DNA from: Hyphomicrobiales bacterium
Lineage (GTDB): Bacteria; Pseudomonadota; Alphaproteobacteria; Rhizobiales; Beijerinckiaceae
Reading direction: 5' to 3'
Length of the DNA: 64,000 nt
NCBI GenBank assembly: GCA_900470775.1
Contig: UCBZ01000032.1
Location: 1 to 64,000 of the forward strand
The first letter of the stretch is position 1, and each line of letters starts with the position of its first letter. A program made the position numbers and the translations under genes. The notes beneath the pieces were generated by a model. It saw nothing but the letters and a program-made list of their open reading frames with translations, did not search any database and was not told the DNA's origin. This document shows positions 39,473 through 48,736 of this stretch, one piece after another.

Positions 39473-40219
39473 TCAGTCCTGTGGGGCCGGCGTGGAGTTG
39501 CGAAAGACGACGTGATGCGGGTGGTTGACCGATTTCATGTATTCGATCGGCGCGCCGTCGCCGTCGCGCGCCACCAGCCTCAGGACCAGAGTGGGCGAAC
39601 CTGGCTGGAGCAGGAGCAGGCGGGCCTCCAGGTCCGTCGCGATACCGACGCTGATCTCTCGGTCGCGGGCGCTGGCCTCGACGTGGTAGCGGGCTCTCAG
39701 CAACTCATAGAGCGACTGCCCGCCGACGAGGTCTTCCGCCACGAGCCCGGCAAAGCGCGCCGCCGGCAGATAGCTCGTCTCGATGCAGAACGGCTCGTCA
39801 TTCACCGTACGCAGCCGGCGGAACATGATCAGATCGGCGCCAGCTGGGATGTCGAGTCGGCGTGCGATGCTCTCGCTCGCCTTCTCCTCGCCGAAATGCA
39901 GCAGCTTGTTGCCGGGCTCGCCGCCGGCATTGCGGATGAGACGGGTGATGCCGAGGGTCGAATGCACCTCGATCGGGCGCGTCACCTGGACCAGCGGAAC
40001 GCGGGTGCCGCTGGTGCCGTTACGCTCCAGCACGTTGCGGTCGACGAGCTTGTCGATCGCCTTGCGCACGGTCATGCGGTTGATGCCGAGCGTGTCGGCG
40101 AGCGCGCGTTCGGAGGGAACGCGGTCACCTGGGCCATAGTCTGGCCCGCTGATGAGGTCGAGCAGGTAATCCTGCACCTCGACATAAATCGGCTTGGCCC
40201 GCTTCACGGGTTCGCGCAT
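39473..40219 (-). CDS. HutC-subfamily GntR regulator (UTRA domain)
   Basis: A 248-residue regulator. The winged helix is at about 15-80 (GDRVPSERALADTLGINRMTVRKAIDKLVDRNVLER) and the UTRA ligand domain at about 95-240, with FRRLRTVNDEPFCIETSYLP near 133. This is the class of FrlR and FraR, which control fructoselysine and fructose-asparagine use. The start at 40219 was preferred to 40327 because the longer form adds an unlikely N-terminus. It is divergent from the deglycase operon; three matching operators lie at that promoter and at 36.3-36.5 kb. Confidence 0.9.
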   Translation of the reverse strand: MREPVKRAKPIYVEVQDYLLDLISGPDYGPGDRVPSERALADTLGINRMTVRKAIDKLVDRNVLERNGTSGTRVPLVQVTRPIEVHSTLGITRLIRNAGGEPGNKLLHFGEEKASESIARRLDIPAGADLIMFRRLRTVNDEPFCIETSYLPAARFAGLVAEDLVGGQSLYELLRARYHVEASARDREISVGIATDLEARLLLLQPGSPTLVLRLVARDGDGAPIEYMKSVNHPHHVVFRNSTPAPQD

Positions 40220-40368
40220 GGCTGGCGTCTCTCGGATGCTTCCCGTTTCCGCATATAGCGGGATTGCGTCGGCTCCACATCCCGGGGAGCATATACGCGC
40301 GAGTGCAGCGCAATCGAGCGGATCCATCGGTCAATTGGACTACGGTTGACAGGCATTGGTATAGGTGA

Positions 40369-40382
40369 TTGGTGTATACCAA
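40369..40382. promoter_or_regulatory. GntR/HutC-type operator, deglycase operon
   Basis: TTGGTGTATACCAA is a perfect TTGGT-N4-ACCAA dyad, 31 bp before the deglycase start. A TTGACA-like element lies upstream at 40346, and a partial repeat (TTGGTATAGG) at 40356 may be a second, weaker site. Confidence 0.75.
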
Positions 40383-40412
40383 TTCTTCGCCGCCTGGAAG
40401 TGACACTCGCCC

Positions 40413-41426
40413 ATGTCCATCGCCTTCGATCGCGCCCGTGTGCATGAGGGGCTCGCGCAGACCCGCGCCGCCGTGCCCCAGGCCTATGCGCTTGGGTGCC
40501 GCCTCGCTCCGGAGATCGACCGGATCTATCTCGTTGCCTGCGGCTCGGCGAACCGCGCCATGCTCGGCATCAAGTATTGGCTCGAGCACTATTCGCCCGG
40601 CATCGAGGTCCGCCGCTATTTTCCGGCGGAATTCATGGCGATCGATCCTCCGCGGCTCGACGGCCGCACGCTGGTCCTGCTCGCCTCCAAGTCCGGCACG
40701 ACACCGGAGACGGTCGCCGCCGCTGCGTTCCTGAAGGACAAGCCCTGCAAGCTCGTGGCCTTCAGCCAATATGCCGACAAACCGCTTGCGCTGGCCGTGC
40801 CCGAACATTTCGTGGTGGGCGACACCAGCGAGTCCTTCGTGGCCATGTTCATGCTGATGCAGGCGCTGGTCGGCGGCATCATGAGCGCGAAGGACGGCTG
40901 GCCGCTCGGCGACAAGCTCGTCGCCTCGCTCGATGCGCTGCCCGGCGCGATCTGCGACGCGGCGGAGCAGAACGAGGAGCGCGCCGCGGCCGACGCGCGC
41001 CTTTATGCCAAGGACCGCAATTTCTATCACGTCGCCTCGGGGCCGGGCTTCACCACGGCCTATGTCTTCGGCGTCTGCATCCTCATGGAGATGCTCTGGC
41101 TGCACAGCTATCCGATCGAGGCGGCCGAATTCTTTCATGGTCCCTTCGAGATCATCGACCGCAGCACGCCGCTGATCCTGATCACGGGCGAAGACCCGAG
41201 CCGCCCGCTGATGGAGCGCGTCTCGACATTCTGCGACACCTATGCCGAGCGGGTGATGAAATACGACTCGCGCGATTTCGCGATGAAGGGCATCGCGCCC
41301 GAGATTCGCCCGATCGTCGCGCCCTATATCCTCCAGTCGGCGCTGAAGCGCATGGCGGCGCATCTCTCCGTGCTCCACAATCAGCCGCTCTCGACCCGCC
41401 GCTACATGTGGAAGGTCGCGTACTGA
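40413..41426 (+). CDS. SIS-domain sugar isomerase/deglycase, FrlB/FraB-like
   Basis: A 337-residue protein with two SIS folds. The sugar-phosphate site shows LVACGSANRAMLG near 47, LLASKSGTTPETV near 90 and, in the second half, the FrlB/GlmS-like EAAEFFHGPFEIID near residue 240. FrlB/FraB cleave 6-phosphofructosyl-amino acids to glucose 6-phosphate and the amino acid. It is shorter than GlmS and lacks a glutaminase domain, so it is not glucosamine synthase. It is followed by a FrlD-like kinase, the usual partner, and preceded by the GntR operator. Confidence 0.85.
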   Translation: MSIAFDRARVHEGLAQTRAAVPQAYALGCRLAPEIDRIYLVACGSANRAMLGIKYWLEHYSPGIEVRRYFPAEFMAIDPPRLDGRTLVLLASKSGTTPETVAAAAFLKDKPCKLVAFSQYADKPLALAVPEHFVVGDTSESFVAMFMLMQALVGGIMSAKDGWPLGDKLVASLDALPGAICDAAEQNEERAAADARLYAKDRNFYHVASGPGFTTAYVFGVCILMEMLWLHSYPIEAAEFFHGPFEIIDRSTPLILITGEDPSRPLMERVSTFCDTYAERVMKYDSRDFAMKGIAPEIRPIVAPYILQSALKRMAAHLSVLHNQPLSTRRYMWKVAY

Positions 41427-41448
41427 ATTCCTCGCGCGGAGAGGCCGC

Positions 41449-42288
41449 ATGACCCTCAGGCTGCTCGGGCTCGGCGACAACACGGTCGACACCTATGTCG
41501 ATCGCGGCCTGCAATTCCCGGGCGGCAACGCGGTCAATGTCGCGGTCCTGGCCCACAGGCTCGGCGCCGAAGCGGGCTATCTCGGCTGTCTCGGCTCGGA
41601 CGAGGCCGGCAGACTGATCGTCAATGCCCTGCTCCTTGAGGGCGTGGATACGAGCCGGTGCCGCATGCTCGCCGGCGACAATGCCCGCGCCTTCATCGGC
41701 CATGACGGAAATGACCGCCGCTTCCTGCGCTCGCAACGCGGTGTACGCGGCCAATGGGACCGGTTCTCGCCCGAGGATCTCGCCTATGTCGCCACCTTCG
41801 ATCTGGTGCATTCGAGCATCTACAGCGAACTCGATGCCGAACTCGCGACGCTTCGCCACGCTATACGTCGCTTCTCCTACGACTTCTCCGAACGCTGGAC
41901 CAACACCAATCTGGCGGCGACGCTGCCCTTCCTGGACATCGCCTTCCTGTCCTTCCCCGCCGGTTCCGAAGCGGAGTGCCGCGATCTGGCACGCCGTTGC
42001 ACTGAAGCCGGGCCGGAGCTCGTGGTGGTGACGCGCGGCGAGCGCGGCTCATTGGCTCTGGCAGGCGGGGTATTCCACCGACACGGGATCACCCAAGCAC
42101 ACATCGTCGATACGCTGGGCGCCGGGGACGGTCTCATCGCCGCGTTTCTTCTGGCTGTGCTGGAAGACAAGGGCATTCCGGAGGCACTGGCCGCCGGTGC
42201 AGACAATGCCGCGGCGGTTTGCGGGTATCAGGGCGGCTTCGGCCATGGCGCACCATGGTCCGAGGCCGTGGAGACGGCGCTCGGTTGA
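41449..42288 (+). CDS. PfkB-family kinase, FrlD/FraD-like
   Basis: A 279-residue sugar kinase. It shares with E. coli FrlD the N-terminal GDNTVDTY, the GGNAVNVAVLAHRLG segment near 25, FDLVHSSIYS near 125 and the YDFSERW segment near 145. The PfkB catalytic signature DTLGAGDGLIAAFL, with the catalytic aspartate, is near residue 222. It would phosphorylate position 6 of a fructosyl-amino acid to make the deglycase substrate. It starts 22 bp after the deglycase stop and ends 18 bp before hyuA. Confidence 0.87.
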   Translation: MTLRLLGLGDNTVDTYVDRGLQFPGGNAVNVAVLAHRLGAEAGYLGCLGSDEAGRLIVNALLLEGVDTSRCRMLAGDNARAFIGHDGNDRRFLRSQRGVRGQWDRFSPEDLAYVATFDLVHSSIYSELDAELATLRHAIRRFSYDFSERWTNTNLAATLPFLDIAFLSFPAGSEAECRDLARRCTEAGPELVVVTRGERGSLALAGGVFHRHGITQAHIVDTLGAGDGLIAAFLLAVLEDKGIPEALAAGADNAAAVCGYQGGFGHGAPWSEAVETALG

Positions 42289-42306
42289 ACCGGAGGATTT
42301 GAGATC

Positions 42307-44358
42307 ATGGCCTGGCGTATCGGGATCGATTCCGGCGGGACTTTCACGGATATCTGTCTCTTCGACGATGCGAGCGGTCAGGTGGCGGTCTGGAAGGTGC
42401 CATCGACGCCGGACGATCCCTCCCGCGCCATCGCGCGCGGCACCCAGGAGGGCACCGAGCGCGTCGGCGCCAAGCCGAGCGAGGTCGTGTATTTCGGCCA
42501 TGGCACGACGGTCGGCACCAATGCCCTCATCCAGCATCGCGGCGTCAAGACCGGGCTGATCACCACTGACGGCTTCCGCGACCTGATCGAGATCGGCCGC
42601 CAGAAGCGTCCCGATCTCTACGACCTGCAGGTCGACAAGGCGCCGCCTCTCGTCACCCGCGATCTGCGTTTTGGTGTCACCGAGCGCCTGCGCCATGACG
42701 GTTCGGTCGAGATCCCGCTCGACGAGGAGGGGGTGCGTCAGGCAGCCCGCGCGCTGAGGGAGGCGGGCGTCAAGGCCGTTGCCATCGGCTTCCTCTACGG
42801 CTTCGTCCGGCCCGAGCATGAGGCGACGGCAAAGCGCATCGTCGCCGAAGAGTTTCCCGACGCCTTCATCTGCACCTCGCACGAGGTTGCGCCCGAGTTC
42901 CGCGAGTATGAACGCATCTCGACGGCGGTGGTGAACGCTTATCTCGGCCCGGTGATGCAGGGCTATATCCAGCGTCTCGCCGAACGGCTGAAGGAGCTCG
43001 GCCTCACCACGACGCCGCATCTGACGCAGTCGAATGGCGGCGTCATCGGCTTCGACATGGCGGCGCGCCTGCCCGTGCGCACCGTGCTCTCCGGCCCGTC
43101 GACAGGGGTCGTCGCGGCGCAGGCCATCGGCCGCATGACCGGTATCGAGAACCTGATCACCTTCGACATGGGCGGCACCTCCTCGGACGTCGCGCTGCTG
43201 CGCAACGGTGAGGCCAAGCTCGCCAGCGAGGCGACTGTCCATGGCTATCCGATCAAGGCACCGATGCTCGACATCCACACGGTCGGTGCCGGCGGCGGCT
43301 CGATCGCGGCGATCGATTCCGGTGGTCTGCTCAAGGTCGGCCCGCGCAGCGCCGGCGCCGATCCCGGGCCGGTCTGCTATGGCCGCGGCTCGACGGAACC
43401 TGCCGTCACCGACGCCAATGTCGTGTTGCAGACCCTGAACCCGACGCATCTGCTCGGCGGGCGCATGCCGATCGACCAGGCGCTGTCGAAACAGGCGATC
43501 GGCCGCATCGCCGACGAGCTCGGCCTCGAGCCGATGGCGACGGCGCAGGGTATCATCTCGGTCGTCACCGCCAACATGGCCAAGGCCATCCGCGTCATCA
43601 GCGTCCAGCGCGGCCACGATCCGCGCGACTACGCTCTCGTCGCTTTCGGCGGCGCGGGGCCGCTTCATGCCGCCCGGCTGGCGCGCGAGCTGGAGATGAA
43701 GCGCATCATCGTGCCTCGCAATCCCGGCATCGGCTGCGCGCTCGGCCTGCTGCTCACCGACCTGCGAGCCAATTTCGCGACGACGCGGCTGGCGACGCTC
43801 GGTGAAGGGCTCGCCCCCGACATGGCCCAGATCTTCGTGGGCCTCGAAGCTCAGGCTGAGAACTGGTTCACTGAAGAGAAGGTCGCCCCCGCCGACCGCG
43901 AGCTCAAGCGCACGGCGGACCTGCGCTACCACGGCCAGAATTACGAGCTCGCCATCGACGTGCCGGACGGGCCGATCTCGACTGAGACCGTCAAGGCGCT
44001 GGCGGAAGGGTTCTCCGAGGCGCACAGGCGTCTTTATGGCTTCGTAGCCGACGGCGAACCGATCCAGCTCGTGACCTATCGCGTCGAGGCGATCGGCTTC
44101 GTGCCCAAGGCCGAGTTCCGGCCCGAGCCCGATGCCGGGCCGGACGCCTCCCCGGCGATCATCGGCCGGCGCGAGGTCTGGTTCCCGGAAGCCGGCGGCT
44201 TCGTCGATTGCCCGATCTATGACCGCGACGGGCTCAGGTCCGGCAACCTCATCGATGGGCCGGCGATCATCGAGCAGATGGACGCGACCACGGTGCTGCT
44301 GCCCGGCATGACCGCCCGCGTCGAGCCCTATCTCAACCTGATCCTGGAGACGCCGTGA
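42307..44358 (+). CDS. hyuA: Hydantoinase/oxoprolinase subunit A (HyuA)
   Basis: A 683-residue ATP-dependent amidohydrolase subunit of the actin-like fold. The nucleotide loop is GIDSGGTFTDICLF near residue 5; TVLSGPSTGVVAAQAIGR near 262 and FDMGGTSSDVALLRNG near 282 complete the site. These enzymes open five-membered cyclic amides (hydantoin, N-methylhydantoin, 5-oxoproline) with ATP. It is apparently co-transcribed with the FrlB/FrlD-like genes. It overlaps hyuB by one base. Confidence 0.93.
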   Translation: MAWRIGIDSGGTFTDICLFDDASGQVAVWKVPSTPDDPSRAIARGTQEGTERVGAKPSEVVYFGHGTTVGTNALIQHRGVKTGLITTDGFRDLIEIGRQKRPDLYDLQVDKAPPLVTRDLRFGVTERLRHDGSVEIPLDEEGVRQAARALREAGVKAVAIGFLYGFVRPEHEATAKRIVAEEFPDAFICTSHEVAPEFREYERISTAVVNAYLGPVMQGYIQRLAERLKELGLTTTPHLTQSNGGVIGFDMAARLPVRTVLSGPSTGVVAAQAIGRMTGIENLITFDMGGTSSDVALLRNGEAKLASEATVHGYPIKAPMLDIHTVGAGGGSIAAIDSGGLLKVGPRSAGADPGPVCYGRGSTEPAVTDANVVLQTLNPTHLLGGRMPIDQALSKQAIGRIADELGLEPMATAQGIISVVTANMAKAIRVISVQRGHDPRDYALVAFGGAGPLHAARLARELEMKRIIVPRNPGIGCALGLLLTDLRANFATTRLATLGEGLAPDMAQIFVGLEAQAENWFTEEKVAPADRELKRTADLRYHGQNYELAIDVPDGPISTETVKALAEGFSEAHRRLYGFVADGEPIQLVTYRVEAIGFVPKAEFRPEPDAGPDASPAIIGRREVWFPEAGGFVDCPIYDRDGLRSGNLIDGPAIIEQMDATTVLLPGMTARVEPYLNLILETP

Positions 44359-45971
44359 TGAACGCGCCCGCACCGGTCACCGTCGATCCGATCACCGTCG
44401 AGGTCATCGGCAGCGCCTTCGCCTCGATCACCGAGGAAATGGGCGAAGCGCTGGTCAAGGCCAGCTACTCGACCAACATCAAGGAGCGCCGCGACTGCTC
44501 GACGGCGCTTTTCGATATCGAGGGCAACACGCTCTGCCAGGCCGAGCACATCCCGATGCATCTCGGCTCCTTCATCGGCATCATCCCGCATATCCTGAAG
44601 CGCCATGCGATCGCCGAAATGAAGCCCGGCGACGTCTTCATCGGCAACGATGCCTATGAAGGCGGCGGCACGCATCTTCCCGACATCGTCCTGGCCGAGC
44701 CGATCTTTCACGACGGAAAAATGGTCGCCTGGGCCGTCAATACGGCCCACCATTCCGATTTCGCCGATCGCGGCCACGCCCATATCTATCAGGAAGGCCT
44801 GCGCATCCCGCCGATCCGTCTCTACGACGGCGGCACGCTGATGAAGGACGTGCAGGAGCTAATCCTGCTGAACTGCCAGGTTCCGCGCGAGCGCCTCTCG
44901 GACCTGCGCGCCCAGATGGCCGCGAACCGGCTCGGCGTCGAACGCGTGCGCGCGCTCTGCGACAAATATGGCCGCGCCACCGTGCTCTCTGCGGGCAAGG
45001 CCTTGCAGGACTATGCCGAGCGCAAGATGCGCGCCGGCATCGCCTCGATCCCCGACGGCGTCTATCGCTTCGAGGACTATTTCGACAATCCCGAGATCGA
45101 GCAGCCGATGGCGTTCTCGGTCGAAATCACGGTCGCCGGCGAGGAAATGAAGCTCGCCTTCGAGAGTCCGCCGCAGGCGCGCGCGGGCTTCAACATGGTC
45201 TACACCGCGCTGCTCTCGACGGTGTACTACGCGGTCAAGACCGTGGCCGACCCGACGATCCCGCCCAATGCCGGCCTCGCCCGGCCGCTGACGGTCATCG
45301 CAGCGGAGGGCACCGTTCTGAACTGCCTCCATCCCGCGGCCGTGAACGGGCGGATCGCGCCCTGCCAGCGCGTCGTCGATCTGATCCATGGTGCGCTCGC
45401 GCAGGCCGTGCCGGAGCGCGTCATCGCCGCCTGCTCGGGCGCGGTCGCCGCCGCCACCTTCATGGGGGCGATGCCTGGCAGCGGCGATCTCTGGGTCTAT
45501 CTCGAGACGATCGGCGGCGGATCGGGCGCGCGCGCGACCAAGGACGGGCTCGACGGCGTCCATGTCCACATGACCAACACCTCGAATCTGCCGGTCGAGG
45601 CGCTGGAGGTCGAGTATCCGCTCACGCTGTTGCGCTACGAGCTGGTCGACGGCTCAGGCGGACGTGGGCGCCAGCGCGGCGGGATGGGCTTGCGTCGCGT
45701 CTACAGAGCCGAAGCGCCCTGCCGGCTCAACGTCGACAATTCGCGCCTGAAGTCGCGGCCCTGGGGCATCGCCGGCGGCGAGCCGGGGCAAGGTGGCTCT
45801 TACTCGTTCAGCGAAGGGGTCGTGCCGTTCGTGCGTGGCGACGGCGCGCTCGAGCCCGGCCAGATCGTCGAGATCGTCACGCCAGGTGCCGGCGGTTACG
45901 GCCCGGTCGCGGAACGCGATTCCGAGGCGCAAGCGCGCGATCTTGCCGAAGGCAGGCTGGCACCGGCCTGA
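44358..45971 (+). CDS. hyuB: Hydantoinase/oxoprolinase subunit B (HyuB)
   Basis: A 537-residue partner of HyuA. Diagnostic segments are GEALVKASYSTNIKERRDCSTALFD near 32, then AEHIPMHLGS near 60 and GDVFIGNDAYEGGGTHLPDI near 90. The second half has VHMTNTSNLPVEALEVEYPL. The start codon overlaps the HyuA stop (TGATG). Substrate class (hydantoin, N-methylhydantoin or 5-oxoproline) cannot be told from sequence. A terminator follows at 46094. Confidence 0.93.
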   Translation: MNAPAPVTVDPITVEVIGSAFASITEEMGEALVKASYSTNIKERRDCSTALFDIEGNTLCQAEHIPMHLGSFIGIIPHILKRHAIAEMKPGDVFIGNDAYEGGGTHLPDIVLAEPIFHDGKMVAWAVNTAHHSDFADRGHAHIYQEGLRIPPIRLYDGGTLMKDVQELILLNCQVPRERLSDLRAQMAANRLGVERVRALCDKYGRATVLSAGKALQDYAERKMRAGIASIPDGVYRFEDYFDNPEIEQPMAFSVEITVAGEEMKLAFESPPQARAGFNMVYTALLSTVYYAVKTVADPTIPPNAGLARPLTVIAAEGTVLNCLHPAAVNGRIAPCQRVVDLIHGALAQAVPERVIAACSGAVAAATFMGAMPGSGDLWVYLETIGGGSGARATKDGLDGVHVHMTNTSNLPVEALEVEYPLTLLRYELVDGSGGRGRQRGGMGLRRVYRAEAPCRLNVDNSRLKSRPWGIAGGEPGQGGSYSFSEGVVPFVRGDGALEPGQIVEIVTPGAGGYGPVAERDSEAQARDLAEGRLAPA

Positions 45972-46093
45972 TGTCGGAAAGCAGGATCGCCGGGGATGAC
46001 CGTCTCCCGGCCGCAGCTGAGCCGGCATCTGCTGATCGACAACAGTGCGCCTGAATGAGAGCGAGCATACTCCCCCAAGAATACCAGACCCTG

Positions 46094-46115
46094 TCGAGCA
46101 GGACTGCTCGATTTT
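46094..46115 (+). terminator. Intrinsic terminator of the deglycase-hyu operon
   Basis: TCGAGCAG and CTGCTCGA form a short tight stem followed by TTTT on the plus strand, 120 bp after the hyuB stop. It overlaps the end of the convergent kinase gene. Confidence 0.6.
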
Positions 46116-47580
46116 ACACGTGAGTGTGATCTTGAGCATCCATGCCGGCAGGTTGCCTGGCCTCCCCTCTAGGTCTGTGCTCGGGCTCTCTCGGTAGCCC
46201 GGCCGCCTGTTGGCAGGACGCGTCCAACTTGGGCAGGGATATTAGAACCTTCAGTCCGCCTTCAGGACGATTTGAAAGCGAAATCTCGCCCCCGTGCGAG
46301 CGGATGGCCGCTCTTGCGATCGTCAAGCCCAGCCCCGATCCGCCGGTCTGACGGCCACGCGATTCCTCAAGCCGAACGAATGGCTGGAACATGCGCTCCA
46401 TCTCGGCCTCCGGAATGCCGGGACCATTATCCTCAACGACAACAACAAGGCCGGAGGACGTCTCCTCAACCTTCACCCACGCCTGATCGGCGTATTTCAC
46501 CGCATTGCCGATGACGTTCCAGAATGCGCGCTTCAGAGCCAGGAGCTTTCCGGCCACGCGGCCATGGCTGATTCCGCTCAGGGCAATCTGCCTGCCCTGG
46601 TCGGCGTGCTGACCGACGATCGTCTCGATGACCGAGACGATGTCGATCGGGCGATGGGCCTCGCTCGAGACGCCGCCGCGCAGGAACTCCAGGGTGGAGT
46701 CGATCATTCCCTCCATCTCGGACAGATCGCCATCGATGAGATCGCGCGTCGCCTCATCTTCCAGCAGCTCGGAGCGCAACCGCAGTCTCGTGATCGGGGT
46801 GCGCAGATCGTGTGACACCGCCGCAAGCGCCTGCATGCGCTCGGCGACGAGACGCTGGATCCGCTCGCCCATGGTGTTGAAGGCACGCGCCGCGTGCCGA
46901 ACTTCGGCAGGGCCGCTCTCGGGCAGCGGCTGCGGCGCCTGGTCGAGGCTGAATCGCTCCGCCGCCATGGCCAGCTCGCGCAGAGGGCGTGTCGCCCAGC
47001 GCAGCAGCAACACGCCGATGACGACGATCGCGACGCCGAAACAGATCATGATCGTGAGCACGTTCCAGTCGCCGTGCTGGTTCGCGCCCAGGGCTGTCGA
47101 GGAAAAATTCACCCAGGAGCCGTCGTCCAGGCGCACCGAGACGAGCATCATATGGCGAGAGGCGTCGGCGTCACCGGCGCCCGACGCGCCGTCATCGGCA
47201 TAGCCCAGCCGAAACGGTTCCGATGCCAGTTCCGGAGCGAGCTCCTTCAGCCTGGCTGCCATCTCCTTCGTCCGCTCCGTGGCTGGCACCGTGCCGAGCA
47301 CGAGACTGACCTTGCTCCAATGCACCTCAAGGCTGGCGCTCGACAGATCATGGGCGACGCGGTCGCGTTCGGCGTCATTGGCGTTGCCCGCGATCGCGCG
47401 CTTGATCGAAACGATGCGCTCGGCGAGTGCCTTGTAGCGCTGGACATTGGCCAGGCTCTCGACGCTGACGCGATAGGCCCAGTAGCCGGCGAAATGGAAA
47501 GCGAGCAAGGCCGCAACCAGGATCAGGATGGCGCGGCCGGCCACCGTGTCCGGCCAGCGCGGGCGAAGGAATTGCATCAT
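46114..47580 (-). CDS. Two-component sensor histidine kinase
   Basis: A 488-residue membrane kinase. There are hydrophobic segments near residues 15-30 and 180-205 flanking a periplasmic domain of about 150 residues, then a HAMP linker and the phosphorylation motif AVSHDLRTPITRLRLRSELLED near 265. The ATPase domain has NVIGNAVKYA, VEDNGPGIPE and GGSGLGLTIARAA. The periplasmic part has several Met and His residues (DASRHMMLVSV). It overlaps the response regulator by 4 bp. Its place beside copper genes suggests a copper sensor. Confidence 0.9.
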   Translation of the reverse strand: MMQFLRPRWPDTVAGRAILILVAALLAFHFAGYWAYRVSVESLANVQRYKALAERIVSIKRAIAGNANDAERDRVAHDLSSASLEVHWSKVSLVLGTVPATERTKEMAARLKELAPELASEPFRLGYADDGASGAGDADASRHMMLVSVRLDDGSWVNFSSTALGANQHGDWNVLTIMICFGVAIVVIGVLLLRWATRPLRELAMAAERFSLDQAPQPLPESGPAEVRHAARAFNTMGERIQRLVAERMQALAAVSHDLRTPITRLRLRSELLEDEATRDLIDGDLSEMEGMIDSTLEFLRGGVSSEAHRPIDIVSVIETIVGQHADQGRQIALSGISHGRVAGKLLALKRAFWNVIGNAVKYADQAWVKVEETSSGLVVVVEDNGPGIPEAEMERMFQPFVRLEESRGRQTGGSGLGLTIARAAIRSHGGEISLSNRPEGGLKVLISLPKLDASCQQAAGLPREPEHRPRGEARQPAGMDAQDHTHV

Positions 47581-48332
47581 GCCGGCTCGCTCGCTCTGGC
47601 CTGGACGGCAGGCGAGAACATGTAGCCGGCGCCCCGGACCGTCTTGATCAACTGGCTGCCATTCGCATCCGCTTCGAGCTTCCTGCGCAGGCGGCTGATC
47701 TGGACGTCGATCGTTCTGTCGAAAGGGTCGTCGCTGGTGCGGGTCTTGGCGAACTGCATCAGGGCCTCGCGGGAGAGGATCCGGTTGGCATGTTCGACGA
47801 AGGCGGCGAGCAAGTCGAATTCACCTGTCGAGAGGTCGATCAGCGTGCCGGACGGCGAGGTCAGTTCGCGACGGCGCAGGTCCATGGCCCAGCCGTCGAA
47901 GCCGACGATCTCGGTCGCACGGGACCTGTTCGTGGTCGCGCGATAGCGGCGCAGAACCGCGCGCACGCGCGCGAGCAGCTCACGCGGGCTGAACGGCTTC
48001 GTGACATAGTCGTCGGCGCCGACTTCCAGGCCGATGATGCGATCGCTCTCCTCGCTTCGGGCCGTGAGCATCACGATCGGCACCTGAGAGATGGCGCGCA
48101 TGTCGGCGCACAGATCGATGCCGGAGCGTCCGGGCAGCATTAGGTCCAGGATGACCAGATCGATCGGCGAATGGCCGAGAATCTCCAGCATCGCGCGACC
48201 ATCGGGGGCTCCCGTCACCTGATAGCCTTGCCGCTGCAGGAAGCGGGCGACGAGCAGTCTGATCTGCGGGTCGTCATCCACGATGAGCACATGACCGTGA
48301 TCATCGGTCGCCGCGCTGAGAGCTTGGATCAC
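47577..48332 (-). CDS. OmpR-family response regulator
   Basis: A 251-residue regulator. The receiver domain spans about 12-125 with the phosphorylated aspartate in LVILDLMLPGRSGIDL near 60; the winged-helix output domain is at about 140-240 (ILSREALMQFAKTRTSDDPFDRTIDVQISRLRRKLE). I chose GTG 48332 because GGAGGAAGG is just upstream; a longer ATG reading from 48380 has no such site. It is divergent from the lipoprotein-TolC-oxidase operon. GTTACA-type repeats there and before the ATPase gene are its likely targets. Confidence 0.9.
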   Translation of the reverse strand: MIQALSAATDDHGHVLIVDDDPQIRLLVARFLQRQGYQVTGAPDGRAMLEILGHSPIDLVILDLMLPGRSGIDLCADMRAISQVPIVMLTARSEESDRIIGLEVGADDYVTKPFSPRELLARVRAVLRRYRATTNRSRATEIVGFDGWAMDLRRRELTSPSGTLIDLSTGEFDLLAAFVEHANRILSREALMQFAKTRTSDDPFDRTIDVQISRLRRKLEADANGSQLIKTVRGAGYMFSPAVQARASEPA

Positions 48333-48442
48333 GCGAGTCCTTCCTCCGCATTCAAGGCGGTCCAGTACGGGAAATGGCACGACCGTCCTTTCTCAATGAT
48401 CTCATGATAGCGCGGGAAGTCCTTTCACGCCCGTCCGGCTTC

Positions 48443-48457
48443 GCAACAATTTGTAAC
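48443..48457. promoter_or_regulatory. Likely response-regulator site, TolC/oxidase operon
   Basis: GCAACAATTTGTAAC is a degenerate copy of the palindrome at 54328, with the right half GTAAC conserved. It lies between the divergent response regulator and lipoprotein genes. Confidence 0.45.
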
Positions 48458-48520
48458 GGACGCATGCCGCGCGCCGTTGCTACCCAAGGCGCATCGAGGC
48501 CCCGGAACAGCCGAGTCGTG

Positions 48521-48736
48521 ATGCTCCCAAGACCACTCCTCATGTCAGCACTCGCGCTTGCGCTCTGCGCTTGCTCCGCCACGCAGGTGCCCACGTATTT
48601 GGCCCGGCCAGCAGATCCCAATGTCCGTGTTCCCGCGCAGCGCTATCAGAGCGTCAGCGCCGGCACGACCTCGCTGCGCCCGGCCGAACCCAAGGACTGG
48701 CGTGAACTGAACCGCCGCGTCGGGCCGCAGCAATGA
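48521..48736 (+). CDS. Small lipoprotein
   Basis: A 71-residue protein with a hydrophobic signal (LLMSALALALCACSA) and a plausible lipobox cysteine near residue 16-18. The mature part (LARPADPNVRVPAQRYQSVSAGTTS) is short and proline-rich, typical of small copper-locus lipoproteins. The stop overlaps the TolC-like start (ATGA), so the two are coupled. I recognise no named family. The start is uncertain (GTG 48515 or ATG 48521). Confidence 0.65.
   Translation: MLPRPLLMSALALALCACSATQVPTYLARPADPNVRVPAQRYQSVSAGTTSLRPAEPKDWRELNRRVGPQQ

Noticed and set aside
40413-41426. Alternative call as GlmS (glucosamine synthase)
   Set aside because: There is no glutaminase domain, the length is half that of GlmS, and the partner kinase and GntR match frl/fra systems.
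42049-44373. 774-residue minus-strand frame over hyuA
   Set aside because: hyuA carries all family motifs on the other strand; the frame is a GC-rich antisense artefact.
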